Notes: generated by a model from the sequence alone, not told the origin. Shown: positions 13,606 through 22,737, counted from the stretch's first letter. The stretch is 45,812 nt of DNA from Polyangiaceae bacterium (GCA_029266615.1 JAQSWN010000069.1:1-45812); one strand, 5' to 3'. Made by a program: numbers and translations.

Positions 13606-14689
13606 GCTCGACCTCGTGAACTTACAAGCAACGAAGAGTGATTTGTCTCGGCAACCTACGCGACGCGCGCGCGTCGCCCGAGACGAAGCCACGACAGGAT
13701 GACATGAGTACCTCGCAAGCGCTCACTTTCTCAATTGAAATCTCGCCGCCGGCTCGCGGGGCTGCTGTGGCGCGCAGCATGGGAGGGCAACGATGTAAGT
13801 TTGCCGGCGGGCAGGTGACGCTTCCTTTTAGGTTTGCTTCGTCATCCGAATACACGCTTCGGAGGAGAGCCACGCCGGGACATGCGGGGCCTTTCGCTCT
13901 CGAGCGCCATCGGGCTCCCGCGCGCGCCGGCACGCCGCGCAGCGAGCGTGTCTTTCCGCCGCAGCGGAGAGACCTCCACTAGAGGGGCGGAACGCTAAAA
14001 CACAGGAAAAGGCGTCTGGTCTGGTCCGAATTTCGCCCGTGCGGCACCGCGCGAACTGACGAGTGAGCGCAGCTCGGCGAAGGGCGGCACCATCCGCTCC
14101 GCTCCGCAGCTGACGCCGCGTCGCTCACCCGGTGGTGACGTTGCTGCTGTCACTGCAAGCGAGACGACAGGTTAGCGACGCCTAGGGGTAGCCGCTCGGA
14201 GCGACCTCCGATCACGGGGACTATGAGGCCAAGGGGGCCGTGCGTGCCTTTGAAATCTCTAGCAATGGAAAGCGCGGCCCGAGCGAGGGGCTACCGCGAG
14301 CCTTCGCGTCCATAGGCCAAGACTCCAACCTCACCCGTGGGAGTAGACCGCACCGTTCCAGGCTCGCGGTCGCGGTCGCCTGGTTCCTCGTGCCCCGAGG
14401 GACATCGGTCACCGCATATCTTACCTAAGGGAGCGCGGTTTCTTAGCTCGCGTAGACCGCTGCAGTGCGCGGAGCGGGGCCGGCGGCGGGCGTAAGGAGC
14501 GAAGGCGAAAACGCGTCCGGATGCCGCGATGCACCATGAGCGCCTTACTAGGGAGCGGATGGGGTTGAGCCCGCGCGGCGACCGACGCCAGCCGGGACCG
14601 GGGAAGCAACTGGGACTTTAATAAACGGGCGACCGTAGCCGCGGCCGGGGAGCCGAGCGACGGAACGCCTCACTTTCGTTGCCCAACGG
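13606..14689. other. 1.08-kb gap without a convincing gene
   Basis: The gap lies upstream of the fibro-slime gene and downstream of the hybrid kinase gene. Short open frames exist on both strands, but they overlap each other, are Arg/Ser/Pro-rich, lack ribosome sites and match no family I know. The part next to 13605 should hold the fibro-slime promoter. The part from about 14130 to 14400 holds several perfect hairpins, described separately. I find no RNase P, tmRNA, SRP RNA or tRNA hallmarks. Confidence 0.6.
14134..14400. ncRNA. Possible structured RNA (clustered hairpins)
   Basis: Four hairpins lie in 267 bp of non-coding DNA. GTGAC 14135-14139 pairs with GTCAC 14149-14153. TCGGAG 14196-14201 pairs with CTCCGA 14206-14211 around a 4-nt loop. 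CCAGGC 14358-14363 pairs with GCCTGG 14378-14383. CCTCG 14386-14390 pairs with CGAGG 14396-14400, only 2 nt after the previous one. Strand cannot be decided and no known RNA family is recognised. GC-rich DNA yields chance stems, so this is only a candidate. Confidence 0.2.
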
Positions 14690-16924
14690 TCAGCTCGCGG
14701 CGCTGTCGGGCTTGTCCACGAGCTTGGCCGAGAGCTCGCGCTCGACCCGCGAGAAAACGTCTGCCAGCTGCTCGAACGTGGTGTGTGCCTCCCCGCGTCC
14801 CTCTTCCAACGCCGCGCAGAGGGCGGCCATGCGCGGCACGCCCACCGCCAAGCAGCTTCCCTTCAGCTTGTGGGCAGCATTTCGGAGCATTTCCCCGTCC
14901 GCGGTCGCGACGGCGGCGCGAATGGAGTCGATTTGCGCGGGCACGTGCTTCAAAAATACCTTGGCCACGCCGTCGCTGCGGCGCACGCTCGGGTCCAACA
15001 AGACCTCGGGCGCCTCGGGCGCCTCGGCGCGAAGGGATGCGGGTCGCGCTCCGGATTCGGGTTTGCGGCTGAGCTCCTTGGGCCACCAACGCTCGATGGT
15101 GCTGCCGAGGACGGCCGCGCTGATCGGCTTGGTGACGTAGTCGTTCATGCCCGCCGCAAGCGCCTTGTCTCGCTCGCCTTCGAACGCGTGAGCGGTAACG
15201 GCGATGAGCGGAATGCGGCCTTCGGAAACCTCACGACGACGGATCTCGCGGGCGGCTCCGTACCCGTCGAGCTCTGGCATTTGACAGTCCATCAGCACGA
15301 GCGGGTACGATTGCCGCTCTAGCGCGGCGAGCGCCAAGCGTCCGTTGTCGACGATGTCCGCTTCGTAACCGAGCTCGGACAGTACCTCACGTATGACCTC
15401 TTGGTTGATGGGGTTGTCCTCGGCGACCAAGATCTTGCGGGTCGCGCCGGCTCGAGAGGAAGGCGGCGCCGCGAGAGGCCGCGGTGTCAACGCGACCGGC
15501 AGCTGCACGTTGCCGGAAGACTCCAAGCGTCGGAGCGGCAGCACGAACCAGAAAGTGCTGCCCTTTCGGGGCTCGCTGGTCACGCCCATGCGCCCCTTCA
15601 TCAACCCGACGAGCTGCTTGCAGATGGCGAGGCCAAGTCCGGTGCCGCCGTGTTTCCTCGTGAGGGAGCCGTCCACTTGGGAGAACGCCTCGAACAGCTT
15701 GCTCTGGAGCGCGGGCTCGATGCCGACGCCGGTATCCGTCACCTCGAAGCGCAGCTGAAATACCTGCCCCTTGTACTCGTCGACGGACGCGCGCACGGTG
15801 ACGCTCCCGGCGTCCGTAAACTTCACCGCGTTGCCGACGAGGTTCGAGAGCACCTGTCGAACGCGCTCGGTATCCGCTTCGACCTGCGTCGGTACGTCCG
15901 CGTCGACCTCTGCCTCGATCCGCAGGCCGCGCAGCTCCGCGCGCGCCGCGAAGAGCTCGGTCACCTCGTCCACGAGCGCACGAACGCGGCACGTCTCTTC
16001 CCGAAGCTCCATCTTGCCGGCTTCGATCTTGGAAAAGTCCAAGATGTCGTTGACGACGGACATGAGCCCCCCGGCGGAGGTCTGCAGAGTCGAGAGATAG
16101 CGGCGCTGCTTGTCGTTCAGCGCCGTGCGGGACAAAAGCTCGATCATGCCCAGGACGCCGTTCATCGGAGTGCGAATCTCGTGGCTCATGTTGGCCAAGA
16201 ACTCGCTCTTGAGCCGCGCGGCTTCGAGCGCTTTGGCAGTCGTCTTTTCCAGCCGGTCGAACGCATGCTGCGTGACGGTGATGATGGGCCCAATGTAAAA
16301 GTTGACGAAGAGGAGCGCGAATAGAAATGCGACGACTCCGCCCCCGGCCGCGCTGAGCAACATGTTTCGCTTGAGTTGGTCTCCCGCGCGGAGCTGCTCG
16401 GTGGACACGACCACCGCGACGCGTCCGACCGGACCACCCTCGATCGTCACCTCCACCCAGGAAACGTAGTAGTCCGACGCTCTTCGGAGCGAGCGGGCGG
16501 GCGACGAAAAGAGCGCGCGGGCCGGCTCGGGCGGGCGTCCGTGGGTAGCGAGCACCTTCCCCGTCATGTCGGTCACGACGATGGCGAGTATGTCCGGATC
16601 GCGGTCGTAGCCGCCGAGCGAGCTTTTGATCTCGCGCTCGTCAGCGACGACGATACCAAGCTCGGTAGCGTGCGCGAGCTCGCTAGCGCCGCGGCGCGCC
16701 TTCCACTCCAGGTCGGACTGAACCTTGGGCGTGAGCGTGTCGAAAATGCGGGAGACGAGCACGAGGTTCAGCCCCGAGAGCGCGAGGAGCAGCGCGACCA
16801 CGAACAGCGTGAGCACCCGCCGCAACCGAGAACCGCTGAGCAGCCGCCGCCGCTCGCGGGACCGCGTGGCGATCGGCTCGGCACTCGCGGCCGGTGGTGG
16901 GACGAGGGAGCGACGTGACGTCAT
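14690..16924 (-). CDS. Hybrid sensor histidine kinase (HisKA-HATPase-REC-Hpt)
   Basis: 744 aa. A basic N-terminus leads into a first membrane segment (about 37-57), an extracytoplasmic sensor region of about 130 residues, and a second membrane segment (about 187-210). HisKA carries [12 protein letters not shown] with the phosphorylatable His near 248. The HATPase has N-box [13 protein letters not shown] and G boxes DTGVGI and GGTGLGLAI. The receiver has acceptor Asp near 545 in [13 protein letters not shown]. The C-terminal Hpt domain has AAHKLKGS with His near 685. This is a full BarA/ArcB-type phosphorelay in one chain. It is divergent from a stand-alone receiver gene 120 bp away, a plausible relay partner. 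The sensor domain is not recognised. Confidence 0.93.
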   Translation of the reverse strand: MTSRRSLVPPPAASAEPIATRSRERRRLLSGSRLRRVLTLFVVALLLALSGLNLVLVSRIFDTLTPKVQSDLEWKARRGASELAHATELGIVVADEREIKSSLGGYDRDPDILAIVVTDMTGKVLATHGRPPEPARALFSSPARSLRRASDYYVSWVEVTIEGGPVGRVAVVVSTEQLRAGDQLKRNMLLSAAGGGVVAFLFALLFVNFYIGPIITVTQHAFDRLEKTTAKALEAARLKSEFLANMSHEIRTPMNGVLGMIELLSRTALNDKQRRYLSTLQTSAGGLMSVVNDILDFSKIEAGKMELREETCRVRALVDEVTELFAARAELRGLRIEAEVDADVPTQVEADTERVRQVLSNLVGNAVKFTDAGSVTVRASVDEYKGQVFQLRFEVTDTGVGIEPALQSKLFEAFSQVDGSLTRKHGGTGLGLAICKQLVGLMKGRMGVTSEPRKGSTFWFVLPLRRLESSGNVQLPVALTPRPLAAPPSSRAGATRKILVAEDNPINQEVIREVLSELGYEADIVDNGRLALAALERQSYPLVLMDCQMPELDGYGAAREIRRREVSEGRIPLIAVTAHAFEGERDKALAAGMNDYVTKPISAAVLGSTIERWWPKELSRKPESGARPASLRAEAPEAPEVLLDPSVRRSDGVAKVFLKHVPAQIDSIRAAVATADGEMLRNAAHKLKGSCLAVGVPRMAALCAALEEGRGEAHTTFEQLADVFSRVERELSAKLVDKPDSAAS

Positions 16925-16953
16925 CTCGTACGGTCTCAGGTCGATACGGTCGA

Positions 16954-16968
16954 AGGACGCGGTGTCCT
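16954..16968. promoter_or_regulatory. Dyad in divergent kinase/receiver promoter region
   Basis: AGGAC at 16954-16958 and GTCCT at 16964-16968 form an inverted repeat with a 5-nt spacer. It sits in the 120-bp gap between the divergently transcribed hybrid kinase and response regulator, where a shared operator could lie. The arms are short, so chance is quite possible. Confidence 0.25.
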
Positions 16969-17044
16969 AAGAGCCAATTGCCCAAAGCGCCCCTAGAAGT
17001 GGGCTTAATCCCTGCCAAAGCCGACCGTTCTTGTCGTGTGCAGG

Positions 17045-17476
17045 ATGAGCGCCCCGAGCCCCAAACCGGACTCGCCTTCGATACACGCCCGCAGACGTGG
17101 CAAGGTACTCGTAGTGGATGACGACCCCGTCACGTTGGAGGTCGTTCGGGAGCGCCTGCAAGAGGCCGGCTACGACGTGCACGTCCGCTCGGACGCGATT
17201 GGGACGTCTCAGTGGGTGGCGCGCGAGCAGCCCGATTTCTTGTTACTGGACGTGATGATGCCGGCTCTCAGCGGAGGAGAGCTCGGGCAGCTCCTGCGCC
17301 GTAGTCACACGACCAATCAGACGGCTGTCATCCTTCATTCCAGCCTCGACAGCTCGGCGCTCAGCTCCGTGCTGGAGCGAACTGGCGCGGTTGGCGCTAT
17401 CGCCAAGACGCACGACGGCCAAAAATTCCTCGAGGAATTCGAGCGGTTGACGCGACGCGCGAAGCAACGCGCCTAG
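17045..17476 (+). CDS. Single-domain response regulator
   Basis: 143 aa. ATG 17045 is preferred over an in-frame GTG three codons earlier. It is a lone receiver domain: acidic pocket VVDDDP near residue 22, acceptor Asp in LLLDVMMPALSGG near 72, then a C-terminal basic tail and no output domain. The switch Thr position reads ILHSS and the Lys position lies in IAKTHD, both acceptable variants. Such proteins act as phosphate shuttles or by protein contact. Its divergent neighbour is a hybrid kinase with an Hpt domain, so it probably receives phosphate from that Hpt; this is inferred from context. Its end converges on the coiled-coil/HhH gene 15 bp away. Confidence 0.9.
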   Translation: MSAPSPKPDSPSIHARRRGKVLVVDDDPVTLEVVRERLQEAGYDVHVRSDAIGTSQWVAREQPDFLLLDVMMPALSGGELGQLLRRSHTTNQTAVILHSSLDSSALSSVLERTGAVGAIAKTHDGQKFLEEFERLTRRAKQRA

Positions 17477-17491
17477 CTCCGTCGCCCGGTA

Positions 17492-18433
17492 TCAATCCCA
17501 GCCCTCGGCTTCCGCGTCGCGCTCGAGGGCCTTGGCTTGACCGACCCAATCGTCCTTGACGATTCGCTCCACGCGGACTTTGAGCTTCAAGGCGGTGGCT
17601 TGCAGATCGCTGGGCGTCCACGCCGCGATTTGCTCCACGCGCGTCACCCCGAGCGCCTCGAGCGCTCGCTGGTAGGCGGGACCGATGCCTCGGATCCGCC
17701 GCAGCCCTTGGGGCGTTTTTTCCGGAGGCCCGGAGCCATTCCGCGTGGAAGCGGAGCCGTTGCGCGCGGCCTCGAGCTCGCGCGAAAGCCGGGACACCTC
17801 AGCAGCGCTACGGACCTCGAGCTCGGTCAACCGGTTGCGCAAGCCGGCTAGCGCCGCTTGATGCTCGCCGCTGGCTTGCTGACGCAGCTGCGCCTCCGCG
17901 CGTAACGCAGACTCGAGCTCCTGCACCCGATCCGCCTCGCGCCGCAGCCGCGCGCGCAACGTGTGACGTTCGCTCCCGAGCTTACGTAGCTCCAGCTGCG
18001 CAGCGCCGAGGCGCTGTTCGAGCTGAGCGGCGATACTCGACCCGAGCGGCGACGCGGGTGCGCGGGTGTAGCTGGGCGGCACCGATTGGCTCTCGCGCGG
18101 CGGAGGAGGCGTGGCGGGGGCGCGCGGGACGACGCTCGGCGAGGCCGCCACGGCTCCGGACTGCGATGTGCCGCTCGGCACCGAAGGGGCGGGAACGGAG
18201 CTTGCGGAGCGACGCACCGGTGGAGGTGGAGGCACGGAACGGAAGGCTCCCGATCCCGACAAGGTTGCCCGAGCGGAAGGAGGCAGCGGCATGCGCGAGC
18301 TGGGGGGGCCGCTACTGCCACTACCAGGACGCGGCACGACGCTCACCGGTCGTGGTGCCACGCTGGCGGAAGGTGACGCCGACGGCTCGACTTCTACTGA
18401 GCCTGAAGCGCTGGGATCCTTCTCGTCGCCCAT
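17492..18433 (-). CDS. Coiled-coil protein with C-terminal helix-hairpin-helix domain
   Basis: 313 aa. The first 135 residues are low-complexity Pro/Ser/Val/Ala, probably disordered. Residues about 140-225 are a coiled coil rich in Glu/Arg/Leu/Gln. The C-terminal part (about 242-305) reads LRRIRGIGPAYQRALEALGV then VEQIAAWTPSDLQA. This is the helix-hairpin-helix domain often found as an extra C-terminal domain (the ribosomal L21-like / NuoE-fusion HhH type). It may bind nucleic acid or act as a protein-interaction module. No signal peptide, so cytoplasmic. It begins 55 bp downstream of the glycoside hydrolase-like gene on the same strand, with no clear functional link. Confidence 0.8.
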   Translation of the reverse strand: MGDEKDPSASGSVEVEPSASPSASVAPRPVSVVPRPGSGSSGPPSSRMPLPPSARATLSGSGAFRSVPPPPPVRRSASSVPAPSVPSGTSQSGAVAASPSVVPRAPATPPPPRESQSVPPSYTRAPASPLGSSIAAQLEQRLGAAQLELRKLGSERHTLRARLRREADRVQELESALRAEAQLRQQASGEHQAALAGLRNRLTELEVRSAAEVSRLSRELEAARNGSASTRNGSGPPEKTPQGLRRIRGIGPAYQRALEALGVTRVEQIAAWTPSDLQATALKLKVRVERIVKDDWVGQAKALERDAEAEGWD

Positions 18434-18488
18434 CGAAAGAGGGAGCGGACCCAGGCCGCTCGAGCCGCGACTCTAACCCGAAGCTTCG

Positions 18489-21272
18489 CTACTCGCGCAC
18501 GATTTCGTAGTGCATGGTGCGGTGCGCGGCCGAAAGCTCGAAGCTCGGCCCGGCCACGCTCTCCAGCACGGGCACCGCGTGGTCGCGCTCTCCGTTCGGC
18601 CCGAGCGCGTACACTTTGACTGGCTCTTTCCCGACCAGGCCGATCAACTCCAAGCGCCCCACGATGGGCTCCACCAGCACGGGTGACGAGCCCGCGTTTA
18701 CGAGCCGATTTCGTCCCGGCGCGAGCGTCATCCCGGTGTTCACGGCATTACCCAACGCCGTCAGGAGCAGTCGCTTGGCGCTCTTGATTGGCTGCTCCTC
18801 GAGCGCGGTCAGGATAACGACCGAGAAGGGGCTCTCCAATTGGAGCGCCACGTTGCCGAGTGTCACCTTTTGAGCCGGTTTGAAGCCTGCGAACGCCTGC
18901 GTGCGGGCGGTGTCCACCTGTAAGGTGCCGCGATTCGCGTCGTGCACGAGCTCGCCGTCGTTGGCGCGCGCCACGCCGTCTTTGATGCTCGCGGCGACCA
19001 GCTGCTGCAGCTGCTGCTCGGTTTGACCGCCGGGACCGAAGCCGACGCCGGTCCTGCCCAAGCGAGCGAGCTCCTTGGGCGGACCCGCGCGGAACAAAGG
19101 GTCGAACACTTGCGCGTCACTGATGCCGAGCACGGCTTCTTGCTTCGCCAAGCTCACGTCGCGCCGATGAAAGAGCAGCGAAACCGCGGGCCAAGCCCCG
19201 AGCATCGTGGGCTGCTCGATCACGTCGAAGTTCGACGACAAGCGGTCGATCGCGTCCGCGCGCCTCCCCGCGCCGTGGCTGAAGGCGAATTGAATCGGGT
19301 TCATATTGCCGAGCGCCCCGTACGCGCCCATGACCAGCACGCCTTCTTGCCGGTAGTCGTTCGGGGCCGAGGTCTGCCACTCGCTCGCCGTATAAGGCAA
19401 GCCGCGCACGCGCCGCGTCGCGAGGGAGCCGACGACGCCGAGCCCGGCGTCCTTGAGCAACGAGCCTGGTTCCCACGAGATCTCGGTGTTGTAGCCCCAG
19501 CCACCATTCGGGTGGGCCCAGTAGGCGTGGCGATCCACGAAGTCCAACTGCGCGTTCACGTAGAGGTCGATGGGAGTCTCCACCCAGTGATTGCTCCCGG
19601 TAACGAGCCCGCGATACCCTACTTGCCCGAGCTTTTCCTGGATTCGCCGGTAGTAGGCGAGCACGGTGTCGTAATAAAAGCGCAGGGTGTCGGTCGCGCG
19701 CGCTCGGCTCAGACGCTTCGGGTCGTCCCCGCCGAACTGAACCACCGCGTCCACGTTGCCGCGCGCCGGGTCCTCTGAGGCCTCCAAACCTTTGCCCCCC
19801 TTTTCGTCCGGCGCCCAGCGAGTCGCAAGCGCGCCGCGACCGCCGGGGACGTGCCGGCCGAGCCACTCGGAGAATTGCTTGGCGAGCAGGGCGCGGTACT
19901 CCGGGGTCGCGATCGCAAACTCACCTTCCCTCTGAATCCAGAAGAGGCTGTCTTCGTTGATGACTTCCACGAGCGCGACCGCAGGATCTTTGGCGTAGCG
20001 GCGCTTCGTATACGGGTTTTCGTGACCCATCAGCTGCTCCACGAATTGCTCTTGGAGCTGGATCAGCTGCGGCGCGAACTGGCCTTCGATCTTGAGCCCG
20101 GCAGTGAGGTCGGTGGGCGCGAGCGCGCCGTCCTGTTCGCCCAGCTTGCGATGCACGAGCAGGTCGATGAACTGGTAGATGCCGCGCTTCTGCAAGGCCG
20201 CGACGAAGTAGTCGAAGCGCTCCAGCGCTTCTGGGTCCAGCTTGAGCGTGCCTCCGGCGTTGCCGAACAAGTTGGGCTGTGACCACGCGGCGTCCATGTG
20301 GTGATGACGCGTCATGTTGACGCCCAGCTGAGCCAACAGCTCGGCGGTGTGGTCGGCCTCGGCGTGAGTCGGGAAGTTGGCGCCCGCGACCAAGTTCACT
20401 CCCCAAAAGCGAATCGGCTTGTTGCCGACGACGAACTCTTCCCCGCGGCGTTGCACCGGGCCGTGCTTGCCAGCCGGCGCGGAAAGCAGCCGGCTCACGT
20501 CCAGGGCGGTGCCGCGGCGCTTCTGCGGATCCGTACCGTGGTACGCGAACCAGTTCTGCGTATCATAACCCACCGGAGTGAGAACGACGTCCTCCGGGCT
20601 CATTTCTACGTGATCGATGCTGAGCTCGAACGGACGAGAAAAGGCCGCGGGCGAGAACTGAACTTGCACCACATCGTCGAAGACGGTGGGAAACTTCTTC
20701 CCCCAACCGGCTTGCGTGAAGCCGCTCAGCGGCAGCGTTACCTGCGTCCACGCGCTGGGGGCGACGAAATCTTGCTTGAAATGGTCGTAGTCCGTGACCG
20801 CCGCCTTCGCGAGCACGACGGAGTAGCGCCCGCCGTCGCCCTTGGCCCAGAAGCGCACGCTCCGGAAGCCGCGCAGGTCCCGCGGCGCCTTGCCGGCGCT
20901 CAAGAACACCTGGAGCTGCGCCCAGGAGTAGGGCGGCCGATTGTCCCCCACCGTGCCGAAATACCGCGCGGCGTAGCCAGGCGAAGGCGGCGCTCCTGCC
21001 GGGGTGAGCACGAAAGGGTCGGGGCTGACGTGGGTGCCGATGCCGTTGCTATCGAAGGCGCACCAGAACCCACCCGATTTGCCCTGCGGCGACTCGAAAT
21101 CTTCCACCAGCCATGGTCCGACCGGGGGTACGGGTTTCAGGGACGGTGTAGGCCGCGCCGGTTGCGCCTTCGCGGGAGGCGAAGAAGCGTCGACACAGCT
21201 CGCCGCAAGGGCGAGCAGCCCGACGAGCCCGAAGCCCGTTTCGCAGAGGAAACCGATGACCGTGCGACGCAT
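18489..21272 (-). CDS. Secreted glycoside hydrolase-like lipoprotein with CBM-like domain
   Basis: 927 aa. The signal peptide ends in LAASC, a lipobox, followed by a Pro-rich linker. Residues about 55-235 form a beta-sandwich resembling CBM11/CIA30 (LVEDFES, VRFWAKGDGG, WTQVTLPLSGF). Residues about 265-700 look like a clan-A TIM barrel: IRFWGVNLVAGANFP at the start, VEVINEDSLFW with likely acid/base Glu440, and YTASEWQTS with likely nucleophile Glu631. A beta-rich C-terminal part follows. Clan-A enzymes cleave beta-linked polysaccharides with retention; the family and substrate are not clear to me, although GH5/GH42-like enzymes are nearest by motif. Surface anchoring fits polysaccharide feeding or predation. 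The divergent neighbour is another lipoprotein. Confidence 0.85.
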   Translation of the reverse strand: MRRTVIGFLCETGFGLVGLLALAASCVDASSPPAKAQPARPTPSLKPVPPVGPWLVEDFESPQGKSGGFWCAFDSNGIGTHVSPDPFVLTPAGAPPSPGYAARYFGTVGDNRPPYSWAQLQVFLSAGKAPRDLRGFRSVRFWAKGDGGRYSVVLAKAAVTDYDHFKQDFVAPSAWTQVTLPLSGFTQAGWGKKFPTVFDDVVQVQFSPAAFSRPFELSIDHVEMSPEDVVLTPVGYDTQNWFAYHGTDPQKRRGTALDVSRLLSAPAGKHGPVQRRGEEFVVGNKPIRFWGVNLVAGANFPTHAEADHTAELLAQLGVNMTRHHHMDAAWSQPNLFGNAGGTLKLDPEALERFDYFVAALQKRGIYQFIDLLVHRKLGEQDGALAPTDLTAGLKIEGQFAPQLIQLQEQFVEQLMGHENPYTKRRYAKDPAVALVEVINEDSLFWIQREGEFAIATPEYRALLAKQFSEWLGRHVPGGRGALATRWAPDEKGGKGLEASEDPARGNVDAVVQFGGDDPKRLSRARATDTLRFYYDTVLAYYRRIQEKLGQVGYRGLVTGSNHWVETPIDLYVNAQLDFVDRHAYWAHPNGGWGYNTEISWEPGSLLKDAGLGVVGSLATRRVRGLPYTASEWQTSAPNDYRQEGVLVMGAYGALGNMNPIQFAFSHGAGRRADAIDRLSSNFDVIEQPTMLGAWPAVSLLFHRRDVSLAKQEAVLGISDAQVFDPLFRAGPPKELARLGRTGVGFGPGGQTEQQLQQLVAASIKDGVARANDGELVHDANRGTLQVDTARTQAFAGFKPAQKVTLGNVALQLESPFSVVILTALEEQPIKSAKRLLLTALGNAVNTGMTLAPGRNRLVNAGSSPVLVEPIVGRLELIGLVGKEPVKVYALGPNGERDHAVPVLESVAGPSFELSAAHRTMHYEIVRE

Positions 21273-21325
21273 TCGACGGCGGAGGGTAGGACAAAGCTCC
21301 GAGCGCGCGCTACACTCCTTCGGTT

Positions 21326-21349
21326 AGTAACTCTTTGCCCGCCGTTACT
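21326..21349. promoter_or_regulatory. AGTAAC/GTTACT dyad between divergent lipoprotein genes
   Basis: AGTAAC at 21326-21331 and GTTACT at 21344-21349 form a 6-bp inverted repeat with a 12-nt spacer, in the 117-bp gap between the divergent starts at 21272 and 21390. The placement suits a shared operator. Support is only symmetry and position. Confidence 0.25.
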
Positions 21350-21389
21350 GGCGGACTGTGCTCCGCGCTTGTTCAGCTTCAGAGGTTAG

Positions 21390-22157
21390 ATGCGTCAGAT
21401 TCACGTCTGCGCCTGGTTGTGGATGACCGCGCTGGCCGTTACGGCTTGCAGCGGCGGACAATTCTCGACTCGCGACAAAGAAAGCGACGCGGGCGCCGGA
21501 GACCTCTCCGAGAGCCCCTCGCTGAACGACAAGGGCTCCGGCGGCTCTCGCGGCCTGAGCGTCGGCGGCAACTTCGCAGGAGGACCCGCCGGTGTCGGTG
21601 GCGCAACCAATGTCGGTGGCGCAACCAATGTCAGTGGCGCAACCAGCAGCGGCGGCACGATGGCAGCGCCTCCGGCGAGCGGCGGCGCTGCGGCGGAAGA
21701 TTGCGCGAGCGGCAGCGTGACCATCCGCATGCTGCCGAGCCCCAAGCTCCCGAAGGACTACCTGTGCGACGCGAGCTGCGGCACCGGCTGGCTCACCATT
21801 ACGGACGCCGAAGGCGCGACCGCGTTCTCCATTTCGGCCGCTTGCGGCACCGCCAGCTGCGACACGTGTGAGGTACAAACGTGCGGCGCGGCCGCGTGCT
21901 TGCCCACCGCGCTCGGCGCCGCCGGCAGCGAGCTCGAATGGATGGGGACGTACCTCGCCAAGGATACCTGCGGGGACCACATGGCCTGCCAGCGACAGGC
22001 CTGCGTGAAACCGGGCCGGTACAAGGCCCGAGCCTGCGCCCCCCTGAACTTGGGAGACTCGGAGTACGGCTGCAAGTCCGAGCAGCAGCAGATTTGCGCG
22101 GAAGCCGAGTTCGAGTTTCCGGCGAAAGAGCAAGTCCTGCTCGTGCTGGAACCGTAG
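21390..22157 (+). CDS. Lipoprotein with Gly/Ala repeat linker and Cys-rich domain
   Basis: 255 aa with a GAGG site just before the ATG. The signal peptide ends in AVTAC, a lipobox. Residues about 25-105 are a Gly/Ala/Asn/Thr-rich linker that includes the 18-bp tandem repeat annotated separately. The C-terminal 150 residues form a Cys-rich domain (about a dozen Cys, for example YLCDASCGTGW, CEVQTCGAAACLP, DSEYGCKSEQQQIC), probably disulfide-bonded outside the cytoplasm. I recognise no named domain. The linker plus Cys-rich domain layout is typical of myxobacterial surface lipoproteins. It is divergent from the glycoside hydrolase-like lipoprotein; joint function is only suggested by proximity. 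Confidence 0.82.
   Translation: MRQIHVCAWLWMTALAVTACSGGQFSTRDKESDAGAGDLSESPSLNDKGSGGSRGLSVGGNFAGGPAGVGGATNVGGATNVSGATSSGGTMAAPPASGGAAAEDCASGSVTIRMLPSPKLPKDYLCDASCGTGWLTITDAEGATAFSISAACGTASCDTCEVQTCGAAACLPTALGAAGSELEWMGTYLAKDTCGDHMACQRQACVKPGRYKARACAPLNLGDSEYGCKSEQQQICAEAEFEFPAKEQVLLVLEP
21594..21647 (+). repeat. 18-bp tandem repeat, three copies, in a lipoprotein linker
   Basis: GTCGGTGGCGCAACCAAT occurs twice exactly (21594-21611, 21612-21629). A third copy at 21630-21647 differs at three bases. It encodes VGGATN twice, then VSGATS. The unit is a multiple of three, so copy-number change alters linker length without a frameshift. Confidence 0.9.
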
Positions 22158-22231
22158 CGCTCCCGCTCAACAATTCTTTACCGAGGGCCGAGTACGCCCT
22201 TCACATTCGAGACCGACGTTCTGAACCGAAG

Positions 22232-22261
22232 CCGGCGGCTCCCATGGAGCTCCCGCCGGCC
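22232..22261 (+). promoter_or_regulatory. Hairpin in the 5' leader of the Cpx-like operon
   Basis: GCCGGCGG at 22232-22239 pairs with CCGCCGGC at 22254-22261. An inner CTCC/GGAG pairing and a 3-nt bulge lie between. It ends directly before the ribosome-binding region (GGAAAGGAA, AGGA) of the gene at 22279, so it could influence translation or RNA stability. It could also be a chance GC-rich stem. Confidence 0.3.
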
Positions 22262-22278
22262 GGAAAGGAACGTAGGAA

Positions 22279-22737
22279 ATGTTCGGTTTTCTCATCGGTA
22301 CCGCGTGTTTGATGGGGCTGGTCGCGGTGGCCCGACGCGGCCACCATCGCCGCTACTTCGGTTATGGCGGTTTTCGCCGGGGGCGAGGCGGCTTCGGCGG
22401 CCGCTTCTTCTTGCGACGCGTTCTGGAGCGGCTGGACACGACGCCCGGACAAGAAAAAGTGATCCGCGAGGCCATTTTCGACCTCAAGGAAGAGGCGTAC
22501 GGGTTACGCGGCGACATGCGAAGCACCCGCACCGACCTCGCGCAGGCACTGCGCGCGCCGGAGCTCGACAAGGAGACCATCGATCGCGTCTTCGCCAAGC
22601 ACGACGAGGTCATCGAGAAGCTGCGCGCGTCCCTGCTCGACACGGCCGAGAAGGTGCACACCACGCTAGACGAGCAACAGCGTAAGCAGCTCGCCGACAT
22701 GATCGAGTCCGGGCCTCACCGCTACGCGGGTTGCTGA
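22279..22737 (+). CDS. Spy/CpxP/ZraP-like membrane-anchored stress protein
   Basis: 152 aa with a good AGGA ribosome site. A short N-terminal hydrophobic segment (about 1-18) is followed by a His/Arg/Gly/Tyr-rich stretch (RRGHHRRYFGYGGFRRGRGG). A long helical region then contains LERLDTTPGQEKVIREA, equivalent to the LT-x-x-Q motif of the Spy/CpxP family, and further amphipathic helices. Spy/CpxP/ZraP proteins are periplasmic chaperones or metal sensors that restrain Cpx- or Zra-type kinases. Here it heads an operon with a small membrane protein, an OmpR-type regulator and a sensor kinase, which supports a Cpx-like role. The His-rich stretch could bind metal, though that is not shown. Confidence 0.82.
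   Translation: MFGFLIGTACLMGLVAVARRGHHRRYFGYGGFRRGRGGFGGRFFLRRVLERLDTTPGQEKVIREAIFDLKEEAYGLRGDMRSTRTDLAQALRAPELDKETIDRVFAKHDEVIEKLRASLLDTAEKVHTTLDEQQRKQLADMIESGPHRYAGC

Noticed and set aside
13638..13982. 114-aa plus-strand frame, and the overlapping 103-aa minus-strand frame
   Set aside because: They overlap each other in a likely promoter region, are rich in Arg/Ser/Pro, and have no recognisable motif or ribosome site.
14221..14640. tRNA, RNase P, tmRNA or group II intron in the gap
   Set aside because: I found no T-loop with acceptor stem, no conserved P RNA or tmRNA ends, and no intron domain V or reverse transcriptase. Only unspecific hairpins remain.
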